Part shown: positions 33,150-41,391 of the stretch, piece after piece | Numbering within the stretch: the stretch's first letter is position 1 | Layout: every line of letters starts with the position of its first letter | From: Pelagibius sp048268885 | Lineage (GTDB): Bacteria; Pseudomonadota; Alphaproteobacteria; Kiloniellales; Kiloniellaceae | Assembly: GCA_048268885.1 (NCBI GenBank) | Contig: JBLWUP010000003.1 | Span: 1 to 64,000 of the forward strand | DNA length: 64,000 nucleotides | Reading direction: 5' to 3' | Notes under the pieces: model-generated | The model's database searches: none | Seen by the model: the letters and a program-made list of their open reading frames with translations, nothing else | What the model was told of the DNA's origin: nothing | Program-made: the position numbers and the translations under genes

Positions 33150-34142
33150 CTACGACTGAAACACCGTGCCGGCCCCCGCCGCCCGCGCGCGGGCGACGGC
33201 CAGGGTGGCGATGGCGGTGTCCTGCACGCCGGTGCCGGTGAGATCGCAGAGGATGCATTGCGCGTCGCTCTCGCGGCCCGGCTTTTCGCCGGCGATGACC
33301 TCGCCCAGCTCGGGGAAGACCGCGTGCGGGTCGACCTTGCCGGCCTCGATGGCGTGGTGCAGTTCGCCCAGCAGGCGCACCTGGCTCAGGCGGTCGCAGA
33401 CGTAGAGATCGGCGGCGGCCAGCGCCTCGGCGGCCACCTCGTTCTTGTAGGCGGCGTCGGAGCCCATGGCGATGATCGTCAGGCCCGGGCGCAGGTGCTC
33501 GGGCTCGATCAGCGGCTTGTTGGAGGGCGTGGTGGTGATGACCACGTCGCTCCCGGCGCAGAGCGCCGCGATGTCGTCGGTCACGGAGACCGGAATGCCC
33601 AGCGCCTCGGTCATCTCCATCGCGCAGGCCGCGGCGTTGCCGCCGTTGCGCGCCCAGACCTGGGCGCTTTCGATCGGGCGCACCAGGCTGAGGGCCCGCA
33701 GCTGCAGGCGCGCCTGGACGCCGGCGCCGACGATGCCCGCGGTCTTGACGCCTCTCGGGGTCAGCCATTTGGCGGCGACGCCGCCGGCCGCCGCCGTGCG
33801 CAGGTCTGTCAGGTAGCCGTTGTCGAGCAGGATGGCTTCCACCAGGCCGGTCTTGGCGCTGAACACCACCATGAGGCCGTTGAGGCTGGGCAGGCCGATC
33901 TTGGGATTGTCGAAAAAGCCGGGGCTCATCTTCATGGCCAGAGACTCGAGGCCCGGCACGTAGGCGGTTTTCACGTCGATCTCGCCGTTGGCCTCGGCAA
34001 TTTCCAGGTGCAGCACCGGCGGCATGACCACGGGCTTGGTGGCCAGCGCCTCGAAGGCCTCTTCGATGCAGCCGACGATGTCGCCGTCGAGGTTCAGCAG
34101 GTCGCGCAGGTCGGGCTCGCTGAGGATGCTGACGTCAGGCAT
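33150..34142 (-). CDS. Ornithine cyclodeaminase/mu-crystallin family protein, EutC-like
   Basis: A 330-residue NAD-binding protein of the OCD/mu-crystallin family. KTAYVPGLESLAMKMSPGFF, YLTDLRTAAAGGVAAKWL, GIVGAGVQARLQLRAL (about 140-155) and TTTPSNKPLIEPEHLRPG are family signatures. It overlaps the 3' end of the EutB-like dehydratase gene by eight bases. That pairing is typical of ectoine/hydroxyectoine utilisation EutB-EutC. The other ectoine genes (doeA/eutD, doeB/eutE, transporter) are absent here, so another amino acid substrate is possible. Confidence 0.8.
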   Translation of the reverse strand: MPDVSILSEPDLRDLLNLDGDIVGCIEEAFEALATKPVVMPPVLHLEIAEANGEIDVKTAYVPGLESLAMKMSPGFFDNPKIGLPSLNGLMVVFSAKTGLVEAILLDNGYLTDLRTAAAGGVAAKWLTPRGVKTAGIVGAGVQARLQLRALSLVRPIESAQVWARNGGNAAACAMEMTEALGIPVSVTDDIAALCAGSDVVITTTPSNKPLIEPEHLRPGLTIIAMGSDAAYKNEVAAEALAAADLYVCDRLSQVRLLGELHHAIEAGKVDPHAVFPELGEVIAGEKPGRESDAQCILCDLTGTGVQDTAIATLAVARARAAGAGTVFQS

Positions 34143-35175
34143 GGCGCGCGTCCTTTCCAGGGGCGTCGATAGCTTCGGCTTGGTGCTCGGCCAGCAGGTC
34201 CGGGTTCTCGCCGGCGACGATGCGCTGGTGCAGGGTCATGTCGATGTTGCCGCCGCTCAGCAGCGCGATGGTCGTTCCCCATTCCGGCCGCGGCGCGGCG
34301 AGCAGCGCCGCGATGCCGACGGCAGCGGCGCCTTCGATGACCTGGCGCTCTTCGCGGTAGGCGTGGCGGACGGCGCCGGCGATCTCCGCCTCGCTGACCA
34401 GCAGCACCTCGTCGACCAGGTCGCGGACCATGGCGAAGGTATGGCGGTTGGCGAGGCCGATGCCGCCGCCCAGGGAGTCGGCCAGGGTCGGCAACTCTTC
34501 GACGGGCACGGGCCGCCCGGCCTGGAGGCTTTCCTGCATGGCGGCGCCGCGCTGCATGGAAATGCCGACGACGCGCAGCGAAGGCTTCACGGTTTTCGCC
34601 GCCATGGCGATGCCGGCGATGAGGCCGCCGCCCGACAGCGGCACCAGCAGGGTCTCGGCTTCCGGCAGGTCTTCCAGCATCTCCAGGCCCAGGGTGCCCT
34701 GGCCGGCGATGATGTCGGCGTGGTCGAAAGGCGGCAGGGCGATCATGCCCTCCTCGGCGACCAGGCGGTCTACTTCCACCTGGGCGTCGTCCTGGGACAG
34801 GCCGACGATGCGCGCCTCCGCCCCCAGGGCTTCGATGGCCTCCACCTTGTTGGCGGGCACCAGCGCCGACATGCAGACGATGCAGGGAATGCCCGCCTCG
34901 CGCGCGGCGTGGGCCAGGGCGCGGCCGTGGTTGCCGGTGGAGGCGGCGGTCACGCCCCGGGCGCGCTGCTCGGCCGGCAGGGCGAGGACGGCGTTGGTCG
35001 CGCCGCGCAGCTTGAAGGCACCGGTGATCTGCTGATGCTCGCACTTCAGGTGCACCGGGGCCCCGTGCCGCGCGGTGAGGCTGGGCGAGGCGACCAGCGG
35101 TGTCCGGCGCAGGCGTCCGGTCAGGCGGCGGCGCGCCACCAGAGTGTCGGTCAGTTGCGGATGCTCGCCAGTCAT
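34135..35175 (-). CDS. PLP-dependent threonine dehydratase-like protein, EutB-like
   Basis: A 346-residue fold-type II PLP enzyme. The Schiff-base Lys is in HQQITGAFKLRGATNA (about 49-64), the phosphate loop is STGNHGRALAHAAREAG, and LVPLSGGGLIAGIA is the glycine-rich cofactor site. It resembles threonine dehydratases and hydroxyectoine utilisation dehydratase EutB; the overlapping EutC-like gene favours the latter. The ATG at 35175 has a purine stretch before it. It is first in the two-gene operon. Confidence 0.82.
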   Translation of the reverse strand: MTGEHPQLTDTLVARRRLTGRLRRTPLVASPSLTARHGAPVHLKCEHQQITGAFKLRGATNAVLALPAEQRARGVTAASTGNHGRALAHAAREAGIPCIVCMSALVPANKVEAIEALGAEARIVGLSQDDAQVEVDRLVAEEGMIALPPFDHADIIAGQGTLGLEMLEDLPEAETLLVPLSGGGLIAGIAMAAKTVKPSLRVVGISMQRGAAMQESLQAGRPVPVEELPTLADSLGGGIGLANRHTFAMVRDLVDEVLLVSEAEIAGAVRHAYREERQVIEGAAAVGIAALLAAPRPEWGTTIALLSGGNIDMTLHQRIVAGENPDLLAEHQAEAIDAPGKDARHA

Positions 35176-35280
35176 AGCGGCGCCTTTCCTCAGGGTCTTC
35201 TTTTTTTGGGTCTGCCGCAGCCCAAAAGGCTTAACACAGGCCCTACGACGATTGGAACCCGGGCTGGATAGCGCGCTGCG

Positions 35281-35946
35281 TCAGAAAAAGTCCCGCCGCC
35301 CGGCGTCCGTCAGGATCACGTCCATGGGAATGTCGTGGGCCTGAGGGTAGATCGAGGCGATGGCGCCGCTGCCGTCACCGACCCCGACGGCGATCGGTTT
35401 TTCGGCAAAGGCGGCGAGGGTGCGGTCGAAGAAGCCGCCCCCGTAGCCGAGCCGGTAGCCCTTCGGGTCGTGGCCGACCAGCGGCGCGATGACCACGTCG
35501 GGGACGACCTCGGGGCCCTGGGCGGGGATCGGGATCTTCCACACGCCGTGGGTCATGCGGCAGCTCGGCGTCCAGGCGCGGAACACCAGCGGCCGGTCCT
35601 TGGCGACCACCACCGGCAGGGCGGCGCGCCCGCCCGCCGCGACGAACTCCCGCATCCAGGGCCGCAGGTCGAGCTCGCCGCGGAAGGGCCAGTAGAGACT
35701 GACCACGGCGTCCGGCCCGACAAGGCGGTCCAGTTCCCGGCCGACCTGATCGGCGATGGCCTGGCGCTCCGCCGCCGGGCGCGCCACGCGCAGCGCGACG
35801 AGGCGTTCACGTTCCTCGCGGCGCCACTGCGCCACCTGGCGGGCCTGTTCTTCGGGGCTCAAGGGGTGAAGCCAGGCCTCGTCCAGCTCCCGCGCGTAGC
35901 AGGTCGGGGAAGCCGGGTCGCTTCGCGGGTCATCGTCATCCTGCAC
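35281..35946 (-). CDS. 5-formyltetrahydrofolate cyclo-ligase
   Basis: A 221-residue protein from a GTG start. LYWPFRGELDLRPWMREF, GVWKIPIP and the signature PLVGHDPKGYRLGYGGGFFDRTLA identify methenyltetrahydrofolate synthetase (5-FCL), which converts 5-formyl-THF to 5,10-methenyl-THF using ATP. The GTG at 35946 has AGGCGG upstream; an earlier in-frame GTG at 35985 would lie inside the 104-bp repeat and is less likely. The N-terminus is about 30 residues longer than usual. The gene is often called ygfA or fau in other bacteria. Confidence 0.85.
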   Translation of the reverse strand: MQDDDDPRSDPASPTCYARELDEAWLHPLSPEEQARQVAQWRREERERLVALRVARPAAERQAIADQVGRELDRLVGPDAVVSLYWPFRGELDLRPWMREFVAAGGRAALPVVVAKDRPLVFRAWTPSCRMTHGVWKIPIPAQGPEVVPDVVIAPLVGHDPKGYRLGYGGGFFDRTLAAFAEKPIAVGVGDGSGAIASIYPQAHDIPMDVILTDAGRRDFF

Positions 35947-35978
35947 GTCTGGCCGCCTTTTTTTTGTCGCTCGGTCGG

Positions 35979-36082
35979 GAGCCACCCGCGTCCAGGCGGA
36001 CGCGGAGGAGTTGCTCTGACCTTCTCAAATAGATCAATCTATCCTCGGTCGGGCAATTCCACCTGGCCGGGGCGTGATCTAG
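35979..36082. repeat. 104-bp dispersed double-hairpin repeat, copy 1
   Basis: It aligns without gaps to 62294-62397 at about 80% identity. Part one has a perfect hairpin CCGCGTCC-AGGC-GGACGCGG; part two has outer arms TAGATCA / TGATCTA around an imperfect inner stem. Its last bases GATCTAG supply the TAG stop of the MarR gene. Architecture (about 100 bp, two large palindromes) resembles the rhizobial RIME1 elements; identity with that family is not claimed. Confidence 0.8.
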
Positions 36083-36546
36083 AGCCTGCTGTCTGCGGTC
36101 AGTTTGCGCAAGAGCTCCTTCAGGGTATGCCGCTCGTTCTCGTCGAGCGGCGCGAGCAGCAGTTCCTCGGCGTCGGGCAGCGCCTCGCGCAGAGCGGCAA
36201 AGAAGTTCTGGCCGGAGGGCGTGAGAAAATGACCGACCCGCCGGCCGTCGTGGTCGTCGGCGTGTTTGATGAGAAATCCGGATTCCAGCAGCGGCTTCAT
36301 CGCCGTGGTGACCACCGAAGGCGCGGTCACCATGCCCTCGGCCAGCTCGCCGTGGGTGATGCCGGGGTTGAGCTGCACCAGCTCCAGGATGCCGTACTGC
36401 AGCGGCGAGAGGTCGCTGCCGTCGAAGGCCCGGGCGAAGGCCTGCTGACCGCGCAGATGGCAGCGGCGGAAGAGATGGCCGAAGGCCTGGTGAAGCCCGC
36501 CCTTGCGCAGCTTCTTCCGGCGCGCTGCCGTGCCGGCCTTGCTCAT
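36079..36546 (-). CDS. MarR-family transcriptional regulator
   Basis: A 155-residue winged-HTH regulator. LSPLQYGILELVQLNPGITHGELAEGMVTAPSVVTTAMKPLLESG (about 46-90) is the HTH, followed by the wing HADDHDGRRVGHFLTPSG. It lies 17 bp after the flavin monooxygenase gene, last in the TRAP-binding protein/monooxygenase operon, and probably senses an aromatic or phenolic ligand linked to that enzyme. Its stop codon is part of the 104-bp repeat, so the original C-terminus may have been changed. The dyad at 38951-38965 is a candidate operator. Confidence 0.88.
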   Translation of the reverse strand: MSKAGTAARRKKLRKGGLHQAFGHLFRRCHLRGQQAFARAFDGSDLSPLQYGILELVQLNPGITHGELAEGMVTAPSVVTTAMKPLLESGFLIKHADDHDGRRVGHFLTPSGQNFFAALREALPDAEELLLAPLDENERHTLKELLRKLTADSRL

Positions 36547-36562
36547 GGCGAGCGGCTTTTTT

Positions 36563-37834
36563 TCATGATGCCCCTTGAGGCCGCCGTACGATGGACGGAC
36601 GGCTGTTCAGCGCCTCCTTGTCGAAGCCGGCCAGCTTCTTGTAGCTGGCGGCGGTCTCTTCCAGCTCGCCGGGCACCAGCACGTCCTCGATGCGCGTGAA
36701 GCCGTCCGGCGCCAGCGTCTCGACCCGCTGCATGACCTGCTCCGGGCCGTTCTGCCGGTTGGCCAGCACGATCTTCGCGGTGGCCGGGCGGCGCTCGGCC
36801 TCGTAAGCCGCCAGGGCTTCGGGTGTTTCGCCCTGCTGCAGGATCTCGCGGGTCAGCACCCGGGCATCGAGGATCGCCTGGGAGGCCCCATTGGAGCCGA
36901 TGGGATACATGGCGTGCGCCGCGTCGCCCAGCAGCGTCGCACGGCCCTCGGTCCAGTGCGGCAGGGGATCGCGGTCGACCATGGGATATTCGTAAATCGC
37001 CCCGGCGGCGCGGATCAGCGCCGGCACGTCCAGCCAGTCGAAGGTCCAGTCCTCGAACTGCGGCAGGAAGTCGGCCGGGTCGCCGGGCCGGTTCCAGTCC
37101 TCGCGCCGCCAGCCGTGGTCGGCGTCGAACTTGCGCTCGGCGATGAAGTTGATGAGCGCCTTTCCATCGTCGTCCGGGCCGGACAAGGGGTAGGCGACGA
37201 ACTTCTGGAACTCGTGGCCCGCCATGATCATGGAACGGCCCGTGAGATAAGGCTCCGCCCGCGCCGTGCCGCGCCACAGGATGGCGCCGTTCCAGATCGG
37301 CGGACCTTCGTCGGGAAAGAAACGGCGGCGCAGGCTGGAATGGATGCCGTCGGCGCCGATCAGCAGCGCGCCCTCGACCTCGCCGCGCTTCCTGCCGCTC
37401 TTCTTGTCGATGAAGCCGGCGCTGATGCCCTTCGCGCCGTCGCGCCAGGTCTCCAGGTGCCAGCCGGTCACGATGTTCTCCGCGCCGAGGCGCTGTTGTG
37501 CCGCTTCCAGCAGCATCATCTGCAGCCGGCCGCGGTGGATGGAGAACTGCGGCCAGCGGTAGCCGGCGGCTTCGCCGCGCGGCTCCGACCAGATGAGCTG
37601 GCCGCGCTTGGAGTAGTAGGCCAGTTCGGCAGTGCGCAGGCCGATGCGGTCCAGTTCGGCCAGCAGGCCCAACTCGTCCAGTTCGCGCACCGCGTGGGGC
37701 AGCAGGTTGATGCCGACTCCGAGCGGCCGGAGCTCGGCGGAGGTCTCGAAGACCTTCACCGGAACCCCGGCCTGGTGCAGGGAGAGGGCGAGTGTCAGCC
37801 CGCCGATGCCGGCGCCGGCGACAAGGACGGTCAC
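36563..37834 (-). CDS. FAD-dependent monooxygenase (PhzS-like flavin oxidoreductase)
   Basis: A 423-residue group A flavoprotein. VLVAGAGIGGLTLALSLHQAG (3-23) is the FAD dinucleotide fold, LLIGADGIHSSLRRRF the DG motif, and ATLLGDAAHAMYPIGSNGASQAILDA the ribityl-binding GD motif. It belongs to the salicylate hydroxylase/PhzS-type aromatic hydroxylases. The gene lies 12 bp after the TRAP binding-protein gene and before MarR, so it probably hydroxylates the acid taken up. The substrate cannot be named. Confidence 0.87.
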   Translation of the reverse strand: MTVLVAGAGIGGLTLALSLHQAGVPVKVFETSAELRPLGVGINLLPHAVRELDELGLLAELDRIGLRTAELAYYSKRGQLIWSEPRGEAAGYRWPQFSIHRGRLQMMLLEAAQQRLGAENIVTGWHLETWRDGAKGISAGFIDKKSGRKRGEVEGALLIGADGIHSSLRRRFFPDEGPPIWNGAILWRGTARAEPYLTGRSMIMAGHEFQKFVAYPLSGPDDDGKALINFIAERKFDADHGWRREDWNRPGDPADFLPQFEDWTFDWLDVPALIRAAGAIYEYPMVDRDPLPHWTEGRATLLGDAAHAMYPIGSNGASQAILDARVLTREILQQGETPEALAAYEAERRPATAKIVLANRQNGPEQVMQRVETLAPDGFTRIEDVLVPGELEETAASYKKLAGFDKEALNSRPSIVRRPQGAS

Positions 37835-37846
37835 GCCGGCGTCTCC

Positions 37847-38896
37847 CTACTCGGCGCCCGCGTACTCGGCGATCAGCGCCTTGGCGTCGGCGACCATGGC
37901 GGCGCCGTCGTAGCCCTTGGCGTTCATCTCCGCGATCCACTGGTCGACCAGGGGCGCCGCCACTTTCTTCCAGCGCGCGACCTCGGTCTCGTCCAGCATG
38001 ATCATCTTGTTGCCGGACTTCTCGGCGATGGCGATGCCGGGGGCGTCGCCTTCGTCCATCACGCGGCCGACCCACTTGGATGTCGCGAGGCCGGAGTTGG
38101 CGTCGATCACCGCCTTCAGGTCGCCGGGCAGGGACTCGTACTTCGCCTTGTTCATCGCGAAGACGAAGAAGGAGGTGTAGAGCCCGCGCGAGCCGGAGAA
38201 GCTGGTGTGGCTGTCGACCAGTTCGGCCACCTTCAGCGGCGCGGTCACTTCCCAGGGGATCGCCGTGCCGTCGATGACGCCCTTGGAGAGCGCTTCCGGC
38301 ATGGCCGGCACCGGCATGCCGACCGGCGTGGCGCCCAGGGCGGCGATCAGGGCGTTGGCCTGGCGCGTGGGCCCGCGCAGTTTCAGGCCCTGCATGTCCT
38401 CCAGCTTCTCGACGCCGTCGCCCTTCACGTGCAGCAGGCCGGGGCCGTGGGTGTGGACGGCGATCAGGTGGACGTCCTTGAACTCGTCGGTCAGGTACTT
38501 CTCGTAGAAGCGCCAGGCGGCCTGCGAGGTGGCCTCGGCGCTGGCCGGCATGAAGGGCAGCTCGAAGGCTTCGGTGCCGGGGAAGCGGCCCGGCGTGTAG
38601 CCGGTCAGCGTCCAGACGATGTCGACCACGCCGTCGCGCGCCTGGTCGTAGAGCGCCGGCGGCTTGCCGCCCAGCTGCATGGTCGGGTAGATCTCGACCT
38701 TGATGCGCCCGCCGGACTCCTTCTCGATCTTCTCCGCCCAGGGGGTGATGAAGTTCTTCGGCACCGGCGCGGGCGGCGGCAGGAAGTGGTGGATGCGCAG
38801 GGTGACGTCCTGCGCGGCGGCCGGCGAGACCTGGCCGGTCGCAGCTGCTGCCGTCAAGACGACGGCGGCACAAAGAGTCCTGAAAAGCGATGTCAT
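37847..38896 (-). CDS. TRAP transporter substrate-binding protein, DctP type (no permease beside it)
   Basis: A 349-residue periplasmic protein with a signal peptide (TSLFRTLCAAVVLTAAAA, cleavage near AAAQD). RIHHFLPPPAPVPKNFITPWA, PALYDQARDGVVDIVW, GLKLRGPTRQANALIAALGA and IPWEVTAPLKVAELVD are typical. It is well over half identical by eye to the binding protein at 51196-52239. No dctQ or dctM lies next to it, so it may use the permease at 49240-51086. First gene of the operon with the monooxygenase and MarR. Confidence 0.9.
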   Translation of the reverse strand: MTSLFRTLCAAVVLTAAAATGQVSPAAAQDVTLRIHHFLPPPAPVPKNFITPWAEKIEKESGGRIKVEIYPTMQLGGKPPALYDQARDGVVDIVWTLTGYTPGRFPGTEAFELPFMPASAEATSQAAWRFYEKYLTDEFKDVHLIAVHTHGPGLLHVKGDGVEKLEDMQGLKLRGPTRQANALIAALGATPVGMPVPAMPEALSKGVIDGTAIPWEVTAPLKVAELVDSHTSFSGSRGLYTSFFVFAMNKAKYESLPGDLKAVIDANSGLATSKWVGRVMDEGDAPGIAIAEKSGNKMIMLDETEVARWKKVAAPLVDQWIAEMNAKGYDGAAMVADAKALIAEYAGAE

Positions 38897-38950
38897 GCGG
38901 TTTCCTCCCGGTGTATCCCGACCTTGGCTAGGCCGGGCAGTTTTGATTTT

Positions 38951-38965
38951 GTTTACCATGTAAAC
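38951..38965. promoter_or_regulatory. Candidate operator upstream of the TRAP-monooxygenase-MarR operon
   Basis: GTTTAC-CAT-GTAAAC, a perfect 6-bp dyad with a 3-base centre, 54 bp upstream of the binding-protein ATG, in an AT-rich promoter-like context. The size suits a MarR or GntR dimer. The MarR regulator at the end of the operon is the natural candidate; this is inference. Confidence 0.5.
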
Positions 38966-39156
38966 TGATTGGCGCCCCTCCGGTCAAGAGGCCGGTCGCA
39001 AGGCGAGCCGGGGGCAAGGCCAGCCAGAAAGCGGGGATGGGCCGTGGCGGCGTGATCCAGATCAGCCGCGGCCCGGTCCGGGCCTGCTATGCTCCGTCCC
39101 TGATGTCGATGACGGACCGCCCGGCAAGGGCGGGTCCGAGCAAGGGGGAGCGGCAG

Positions 39157-40515
39157 ATGGTGGAAAACAGCGAAGCCGAGCGCCCGGTGCGACGGGTGGT
39201 GATCATGGGCGCGGGCGGGCGCGACTTCCATAACTTCAACATGGTCTACCGGGACGACCCCGCCTGCGAGGTCGTCGCCTTCACCGCCGCGCAGATCCCC
39301 GGCATCGCCGGGCGGCGCTATCCGCCGGCCCTGGCCGGTCCGCGCTATCCCGAGGGTGTCCCCATCGTCGACGAGCGCGAACTGGAAAGCCTGTGCCGCG
39401 GCGAGGCGGTCGACGAGGTCGTCTTTTCCTACAGCGACGTGCCGCATGAGACGGTCATGCACGCGGCCTCGCGTGCGCTGGCGGCGGGGGCGGGCTTCGA
39501 TCTCTTGGGGCCGCGCCGCACCATGATCCGGGCGAAGGTGCCGGTCATCGCCATCTCCGCCGTGCGTACCGGCAGCGGCAAGTCGCAGGTCGGGCGCTGG
39601 CTCTCGGCCTACCTGCGCGAAAAGAACGTGCAGGCGGCTGTGATCCGCCATCCCATGCCCTACGGCGACCTGGAACGCCAGGCAGTGCAGCGCTTCGCCT
39701 CGCGCGCCGACCTGGAGGCGGCCGACTGCACCATCGAGGAGCGCGAGGAGTACGAGCCGCATATCGCCGCCGGCCATCCGATCTTCGCCGGCGTCGACTA
39801 CGCCCGTATCGCCGAATTGGCGGAACAGGAAGGCCGGGTGATCATCTGGGAAGGCGGCAACAACGACTTCCCCTTCCTGCGCCCGGATCTGCATGTGGTT
39901 CTGGTCGACGCGCTGCGGCCCGATCAGACCGCGAGCCATCACCCCGGCGAGGCGGTGCTGCGCATGGCCGACGTGGCGCTGATCGCCAAGAGCGACGTCG
40001 CCACGGCCGAGCAGGTCGAAGAGGCGCGGGCTGGGATCGCACATCTGCGGCCCGACCTGCCGGTCGTGCTGGGCGCCTCGCCGATCACCCTGACCGACCC
40101 GGCGGCGGTGAAAGGCCGCCGCGTGCTGGTGGTCGAGGACGGGCCGACCGTCACCCACGGCGGCATGGCCTACGGCGCCGGCTTCGTGGCGGTGCGCGAC
40201 CTGGCGGCGCAGATCGTCGATCCGCGGCCCTTCGCGGCGCCGGAGATCGCGGCGGCCTACGCGAAGTACCTGCAGATCGGGCCGGTGCTGCCGGCGCTGG
40301 GCTACGGCGAAACGCAACGCCGCGCCCTGGAGGCGACCATCAACGGCAGCGATGCGGAGGTCGTGGTTGTCGCCACGCCCATCGACCTCGGCGCCTTGCT
40401 GAAGATCGACAAGCCGGTGGTGCGGGCGCGCTACGACTACGCCGATGCGGGCGGCCCGCCGCTGTCGGACTTCGTCGATTCCTTCCTGCAGCGCGCCGGG
40501 CTGAAGGATCGGTAG
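39157..40515 (+). CDS. Cyclic 2,3-diphosphoglycerate synthetase-like P-loop protein
   Basis: A 452-residue protein. VVIMGAGGRDFHNFN (14-28) starts a Rossmann-like N-domain; a P-loop lies at 137-144 (RTGSGKSQ) after PVIAISAV; further on are IIWEGGNNDFPFLRPDLHVVLVD and a GTPase-like ADVALIAKSDVA. The whole resembles archaeal cyclic 2,3-diphosphoglycerate synthetase and its bacterial homologues, most of uncharacterised role. GGGGGAG six bases before the ATG fixes the start. It stands between the divergent TRAP operon and the metal-sensor operon. Function in bacteria is inference. Confidence 0.75.
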   Translation: MVENSEAERPVRRVVIMGAGGRDFHNFNMVYRDDPACEVVAFTAAQIPGIAGRRYPPALAGPRYPEGVPIVDERELESLCRGEAVDEVVFSYSDVPHETVMHAASRALAAGAGFDLLGPRRTMIRAKVPVIAISAVRTGSGKSQVGRWLSAYLREKNVQAAVIRHPMPYGDLERQAVQRFASRADLEAADCTIEEREEYEPHIAAGHPIFAGVDYARIAELAEQEGRVIIWEGGNNDFPFLRPDLHVVLVDALRPDQTASHHPGEAVLRMADVALIAKSDVATAEQVEEARAGIAHLRPDLPVVLGASPITLTDPAAVKGRRVLVVEDGPTVTHGGMAYGAGFVAVRDLAAQIVDPRPFAAPEIAAAYAKYLQIGPVLPALGYGETQRRALEATINGSDAEVVVVATPIDLGALLKIDKPVVRARYDYADAGGPPLSDFVDSFLQRAGLKDR

Positions 40516-40577
40516 GGTAGGCCGCCTTGTGCCGTTAGAGCGCTGCCGGCGCCGGTGCAGGGTGCTTTGAGAGGCTT

Positions 40578-40606
40578 GATCACATCCCCCCGGGGGGGAT
40601 ATGATC
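40578..40606. promoter_or_regulatory. CsoR/InrS-type operator
   Basis: Core ATCCCCCCGGGGGGGAT (40584-40600) lies inside GATC arms. C-tract/G-tract dyads are the hallmark of CsoR/RcnR-family operators. It ends five bases before the regulator ATG, which implies autorepression of the three-gene operon. Confidence 0.8.
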
Positions 40607-40611
40607 CGCCT

Positions 40612-40890
40612 ATGAGTGAGCCGCATCGTCATCAAAGCCACCCGGCCATCGTCAACCGGCTGAAGCGCACCGAGGGGCATCTGCGCAAGGTGATTGCGAT
40701 GATCGAGGAAGGCCGCCCCTGTCTGGAGGTGGCGCAGCAGCTCTATGCCGTGGAAAGTGCCGTGGCCAAGGCCAAGGTGACCTTGATCGAGGATCACCTT
40801 GATCACTGCCTGGACGAGGTGGTGGGGCCGCTGGGCGCCGCCCAGCGCCGCGAGATTGAAGCCTTCAAGGCCATCGCGAAGTACCTTTAG
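40612..40890 (+). CDS. CsoR/RcnR-family metal-sensing repressor
   Basis: A 92-residue all-helical regulator. PAIVNRLKRTEGHLRKVIAMIEEGRPCLEVAQQL and IEDHLDHCLDEVVG are family sequences. Metal ligand positions are Cys37, His62 and Cys66, the Cys-His-Cys set found in Cu(I) sensor CsoR and nickel sensor InrS, with His-rich residues at the N-terminus (MSEPHRHQSH). The exporter downstream with a His-rich tail favours nickel or cobalt. First gene of the operon, just after its operator. Confidence 0.88.
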   Translation: MSEPHRHQSHPAIVNRLKRTEGHLRKVIAMIEEGRPCLEVAQQLYAVESAVAKAKVTLIEDHLDHCLDEVVGPLGAAQRREIEAFKAIAKYL

Positions 40891-40911
40891 GCAGCCTTTT
40901 GGAGGAATCGA

Positions 40912-41361
40912 ATGTTTAGAATTGCCGCTGCTGCGGTGATGCTGCTCATTGCCATGCCGGTCGAGGATGCATCGGCGGAGGACCGTGGCGCCGTCGTGTT
41001 CGAGCAGGCCTGCACCGCCCGCCACCTGGAAAGCATGTCCGCCGCCGAAACCGATCAGGCGGAAGACCTCGCCGCGCCGCCGATGAATCTGTTGTCGACG
41101 ATCATCCGCAGGAAAACCGGCAACACGCAAAGCGCCTTCGTCGCCCATGTCGTCGATTTCACCCGGCAGCCTGCCGAAGACAAGGTGCTGGCGATGGCGG
41201 AGGCCCTCGACCGCTTCGGGCTGATGCCGCCGATCCGCGAGATCGATCCCTCGATCAAGGAGGATGACTTGCGGGCGGTCGCCGCCTGGCTTTTCGGGCA
41301 CTACGACTATGAATACGAATTGCAGGAGCTTCTGGAACACCAGGGCTCGGCGGGTCAGTAG
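40912..41361 (+). CDS. Cytochrome c-like periplasmic protein with a broken heme motif
   Basis: A 149-residue protein with a signal peptide (MFRIAAAAVMLLIAMP, cleavage near ASA). RGAVVFEQACTARHLE (26-40) is a class I cytochrome c start, but the heme motif CxxCH reads C34-T-A-R37-H38: the second Cys is Arg, which would result from one base (T to C at 41020). The rest has no other CxxCH. GGAGG six bases before the ATG. It sits between the metal sensor and the MFS exporter in one operon. It may be a redundant or decaying cytochrome, or have a new role with single-Cys attachment. Confidence 0.72.
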   Translation: MFRIAAAAVMLLIAMPVEDASAEDRGAVVFEQACTARHLESMSAAETDQAEDLAAPPMNLLSTIIRRKTGNTQSAFVAHVVDFTRQPAEDKVLAMAEALDRFGLMPPIREIDPSIKEDDLRAVAAWLFGHYDYEYELQELLEHQGSAGQ

Positions 41362-41391
41362 CGGCGGGCTGACTCGCCGGAGGCTCGGGCG

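Noticed and set aside
33040..33155. A possible protein end (LDFRLWRLQVRRQMLLDK) at the edge of the low-GC island
   Set aside because: It has no start of its own except as an extension of a frame antisense or shifted to the EutC-like gene, and I recognise no family.
35187..35220. Terminator-like TTTGGG / CCCAAA hairpin downstream of the cyclo-ligase gene
   Set aside because: Neither strand has a T-tract after the stem, so I do not call it a terminator.
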